A stretch of 64,000 bases of DNA from Myxococcus sp. Lineage in GTDB: Bacteria; Myxococcota; Myxococcia; Myxococcales; Myxococcaceae. This document shows positions 61,536 to 64,000 of this stretch, piece after piece. The stretch spans positions 16,728-80,727 of the forward strand of contig JACSRE010000148.1 of NCBI GenBank assembly GCA_014879945.1. Reading direction: 5' to 3'. The stretch's first letter is position 1; the number at the start of each line of letters is the position of its first letter. Both the position numbers and the translations under genes were made by a program. The notes beneath the pieces are model-generated. The model did not search any database, was not told the origin of the DNA, and worked only from the letters and a program-made list of their open reading frames with translations.

Positions 61536-62048
61536 ATGAAGGTCTTCTGCCCCAACTGCGGCACCGAGAACGACGGCACCCAGGGCAGCCGCGTCACCTG
61601 CCGCGCCTGCACGGCCAGCTTCGAGGTGCCCATCGAGCAGGGCCAGGCGCCCGCGCCGCAGGCGCCGACCTTCGGAGGCCAGCCGGTGCAGTCGTTCGAT
61701 CGCCCGGCCGCGCAGCCCGTGCAGGCGCCCGCCCCCATGGTGCAGCCGCCGCCCAACGTCTGGAGCCCCAACGCCCCCGGGAGCTACTCGGCGCCGCCTG
61801 CGCCTGGCGGCCAGACCAACACCCTCGCCATCGTCTCGCTGGTGTCAGGCCTGGTGGGGTGTCTGTGCCTGCCCGCGCTCGGCTCCCTCACGGGCATCAT
61901 CACCGGCTTCGTCGCGCTCTCGCAGATCAACGCGGCGAACGGCGGCCAGAAGGGCCGGGAGCTGGCCATCGGCGGCATCGTCGTCAGCTTCCTGGGGTGC
62001 TTCGGCTGGCTCGCGTACTTCGTGATCGCGGCCATCAGCGCGAGCTGA
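61536..62048 (+). CDS. Zinc-ribbon and DUF4190-type membrane protein
   Basis: A 170-residue protein. Residues 4-29 hold a zinc ribbon (CPNCGTENDGTQGSRVTCRAC). A Pro/Gln/Ala-rich linker (about 35-90) joins two membrane spans (SLVSGLVGCLCLPALGSLTG; GGIVVSFLGCFGWLAYFVI) with the DUF4190 signature ALSQINAANGGQKGRELAIGGI. Function unknown. It follows DUF58 by 24 bases on the same strand. Confidence 0.8.
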   Translation: MKVFCPNCGTENDGTQGSRVTCRACTASFEVPIEQGQAPAPQAPTFGGQPVQSFDRPAAQPVQAPAPMVQPPPNVWSPNAPGSYSAPPAPGGQTNTLAIVSLVSGLVGCLCLPALGSLTGIITGFVALSQINAANGGQKGRELAIGGIVVSFLGCFGWLAYFVIAAISAS

Positions 62049-62056
62049 CGGCTCGG

Positions 62057-63055
62057 TCAGCTCGAGGCCTCGTGGCCCGCCGCGCGGCGGATGAAGGCCG
62101 AGAGCAGGTAGGCGTACACCCCCCCGCCGACGACCAACGCGAAGCCGATCTTGAACCACACCGGGAGCCGCGGCGGGTGGATCTGCGAGATGGTGCCTTC
62201 GATCAGCCCAGCGAGGATGAAGAGCACGATGGTGCCCAGCACCAGCTTCACGGCGGTGGCGCCCTCGTGCCGCAGCGCGACGCGACGCGACAGCCCCCGC
62301 GGCGCGACGAGCCCACGCGCGATGGTGAGGCCCGCCGCGCCCGCGAGGCAGATGGCGGTGATCTCGGGGATGCCGTGCGGAAGAATCCACGCCCAGAACC
62401 ACGCCGCGTGCCCCTTGGCCGCGTAGACCCACGCCAGCGAGCCGAGCAGCACGCCGTTGCCGAAGAGCAGCACCGAGGTGCCCACCCCCGCCGTGAGGCC
62501 CAACGCGAACGCGAAGAAGGCCACCCCGATGTTGTTGCGCATCAGGAAGGCCGAGAACGCCGCCTGCTCTCCGACGCCGGAGCCCTCGTTCTTCTGCTCC
62601 GACTTCACGCGCTCGGTGGGGTCGAGCTTCTGGTGCGAGGTGGGCACCAGGTAGGGGGCGGCGTCGGGGTCGAACATCATGCCGACCCAGCCGAAGCCCG
62701 CGCCCGCCACGAAGAGCAGGGTCGAGGCGACGATCACCCGCCACTCCGCCATCACCAGCTCGGGGAAGCCGTGGGTGACGAAGCGCAGCACCTCACGCGG
62801 CCGCACCCTCCGGCCCGGGTAGGTGACGGCGTAGGCCCGGCCGACCAGATCGTTGAGGTACCCGCTCACGTCGGCGGCGCCGGCACGCGCGCGCACCCAG
62901 AGCAGATCGGACGAGGTGGAGCGGTAGAGCCTGGCGAGCGCGCGCGCGTCGTCGAGGGCGAGCGTCTTGAGGCCGGCGCGCTCTGCGCGGTCGAGCAGGC
63001 GCTCGAGCGCCTCCCACTTCGGCCTGCGCAGCGAGATGAACTCAGGCAGCTCCAT
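62057..63055 (-). CDS. SpoIIM / stage II sporulation protein M-like membrane protein (DUF95)
   Basis: A 332-residue membrane protein with six or so spans after a cytoplasmic helical N-terminus (WEALERLLDRAERAGL). Family landmarks: MAEWRVIVASTLLFVAGAGF, FLMRNNIGVAFFAFALGLTAG and WAWILPHGIPEITAICLAGAAGL. In Bacillus, SpoIIM joins SpoIID and SpoIIP in septal peptidoglycan hydrolysis; homologues outside Firmicutes often sit in MoxR/DUF58 clusters with an RDD protein. It converges on the DUF4190 gene, 8 bases away, and is divergent from the histidine kinase. Confidence 0.87.
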   Translation of the reverse strand: MELPEFISLRRPKWEALERLLDRAERAGLKTLALDDARALARLYRSTSSDLLWVRARAGAADVSGYLNDLVGRAYAVTYPGRRVRPREVLRFVTHGFPELVMAEWRVIVASTLLFVAGAGFGWVGMMFDPDAAPYLVPTSHQKLDPTERVKSEQKNEGSGVGEQAAFSAFLMRNNIGVAFFAFALGLTAGVGTSVLLFGNGVLLGSLAWVYAAKGHAAWFWAWILPHGIPEITAICLAGAAGLTIARGLVAPRGLSRRVALRHEGATAVKLVLGTIVLFILAGLIEGTISQIHPPRLPVWFKIGFALVVGGGVYAYLLSAFIRRAAGHEASS

Positions 63056-63120
63056 CGGCCCGGCAGCGTAGCAGGGCTTTCCGTCGCGTCAGCCGTTAGC
63101 GAAGCCTAGGCTCGAGCCCC

Positions 63121-64000
63121 GTGTCAGAGCCCCTCGCGTACCTCGACCGAACGGAGCGCCGCGACTTCCTGCGAACGTTCGGGAGGGTCGCGGCGTGCGT
63201 CGCGACCGCCTTCGCGCTCTCGCATGCCCTCGGCCTCCGTTACCTCCCCAGCGCGCTGGCGCTCGCCTTTGGTGGAGCCGTGTTCCTCGCGCTCCCGCAC
63301 CTCGAGCGCGCGGTCGGCCACCGCGCCTGCGGCCACGTGATCGGCGCCACCATCACGGGCCTGGTGACGTTCGTGGCGAGCCTGCGGGGCGACCTGCCGG
63401 TCGGCGCGCTGGTCTTCCTCTGCCTCGTACCGCTGGCCGTCGAGTACCTCTCTGGCGTGTGGGCCGCGGCCGGCTGGGCGGCGGCGGGTGTCGCGGTCAC
63501 CGCGACGTTCCTGTGGCGCGTCGAGACGGGCCGGGCCACCACCATCGAGGCGCTCACCAGGCCCGAGGTGCTGGCGCAGAAGAACGCGCTCGAGGCCGCC
63601 TCGGTCGTCGGGCTGCTGGTGCTGCTCACCTCGCTGTCCATCGGTCTCGAGCGACGCAGACGCCGGGTCGAGCGCCTTCGAACGGGCAAGCTCTCGGCGC
63701 GCATTCGGCGGCTGTCGGCCTCGGTCGCGCACGAGCTGAACAACCCCCTCGCGTGGATGTCGAGCACCTCGGCGTTCTTGAACAGGACGCTGAGCGTCGG
63801 GAGAACGCCGCAGCTCGACCAGGAGCTCGTCGAGTGCTCCAGCGAGCTCGTCGACGGCACCCGGCGCCTGGTGCAGTTCTCGGAGGATCTGAGGGCCCTC
63901 GGCGCCGCCACCGACGCCCCCTCGTGCGGCGACCCGCGCAGGGTGCTCCGGCTGGTCAAGAGCCTCGCCGGCGTCGCCCCCGCCGTCGCCCTCCCCGACG
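63121..64000 (+). CDS. Membrane histidine kinase, 3' end outside the window
   Basis: The open frame beginning at GTG 63121 runs to the window edge (293 residues visible). Residues about 20-185 hold several hydrophobic spans with no recognisable sensor (FALSHALGLRYLPSALALAF; LVFLCLVPLAVEYLSGVWAA). The H-box follows: SVAHELNNPLAWMSSTSAFL with His204. The catalytic ATP-binding domain lies beyond the edge. ELNNPLAW is the HWE/ATPase-coupled type common in myxobacterial hybrid kinases. The start is inferred; GTG fits the first hydrophobic stretch. It is divergent from spoIIM across 65 bases. Confidence 0.8.
   Translation, partial: MSEPLAYLDRTERRDFLRTFGRVAACVATAFALSHALGLRYLPSALALAFGGAVFLALPHLERAVGHRACGHVIGATITGLVTFVASLRGDLPVGALVFLCLVPLAVEYLSGVWAAAGWAAAGVAVTATFLWRVETGRATTIEALTRPEVLAQKNALEAASVVGLLVLLTSLSIGLERRRRRVERLRTGKLSARIRRLSASVAHELNNPLAWMSSTSAFLNRTLSVGRTPQLDQELVECSSELVDGTRRLVQFSEDLRALGAATDAPSCGDPRRVLRLVKSLAGVAPAVALPD

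Overview
The window is high-GC, gene-dense bacterial chromosome, most probably from a myxobacterium or close relative (Myxococcota). I infer this from: an infC gene that appears to start at AUC and carries an Ala/Pro-rich tail like Myxococcus Dsg; a surface protein ending in a MYXO-CTERM-like anchor after a DAG-rich linker; a DUF1592/DUF1552 pair; PEGA and TIGR02996-type proteins; frequent GTG starts; and many lipoproteins. This is not a species assignment. No prophage, insertion sequence, integron or CRISPR array is visible.

Layout. 1-3.6 kb: promoter-proximal part of the S10 ribosomal operon, minus strand, with rplC missing between rpsJ and rplD. 3.8-8.6 kb: accessory block with an AbiEi/DUF559 protein, a protein with two PARP-type zinc fingers, a decayed ~150-bp tandem repeat, and an alkylglycerol-monooxygenase-like membrane hydroxylase divergent from a Crp/Fnr regulator. 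8.6-14.2 kb: tRNA-Pro(GGG), then infC-rpmI-rplT-pheS-pheT-ihfA on the minus strand. 14.3-17.8 kb: spoVG-prs-FAD oxidase, and a convergent SDR. 17.8-20.5 kb: a secreted GH1 glycosidase and a TPR-like lipoprotein. 20.5-22.4 kb: rpsP-khpA-rimM-trmD. 22.4-26.4 kb: two secreted low-complexity proteins and tRNA-Gly. 26.4-38.8 kb: an alpha-glucan/trehalose locus (treS-mak fusion, tetR, glgB, glgE, treZ, malQ). 38.8-39.4 kb: a response regulator just downstream of tRNA-Pro(TGG) and tRNA-Arg(TCT). 39.5-42.5 kb: DUF1592/DUF1552 pair. 42.5-48.9 kb: parC-parE, an FHA-like/TIGR02996 protein and a YfcF-like glutathione transferase. 49-55.7 kb: two PEGA proteins, a beta-barrel/SppA fusion protease and rho. 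55.8-63 kb: a B-box/DUF4129/DUF4350/MoxR/DUF58 cluster with a DUF4190-like protein and a convergent SpoIIM-type protein. 63.1 kb to the edge: a histidine kinase cut by the window.

How genes work together. The carbohydrate locus holds all four activities of the GlgE route: TreS converts trehalose to maltose, the fused maltokinase makes maltose-1-phosphate, GlgE extends a glucan and GlgB branches it. A TetR regulator overlapping glgB lies inside the operon. TreZ and MalQ can process the glucan back to trehalose, but TreY is not here. The MoxR-DUF58 cluster looks like a co-translated chaperone/membrane module. The hydroxylase and Crp-type regulator flank a perfect 16-bp palindrome that is a natural operator candidate.

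Limits. All calls come from reading the sequence and recalled family motifs; no database search was run. Promoter calls are consensus matches by eye. Many long antisense ORFs are high-GC artefacts and were excluded.
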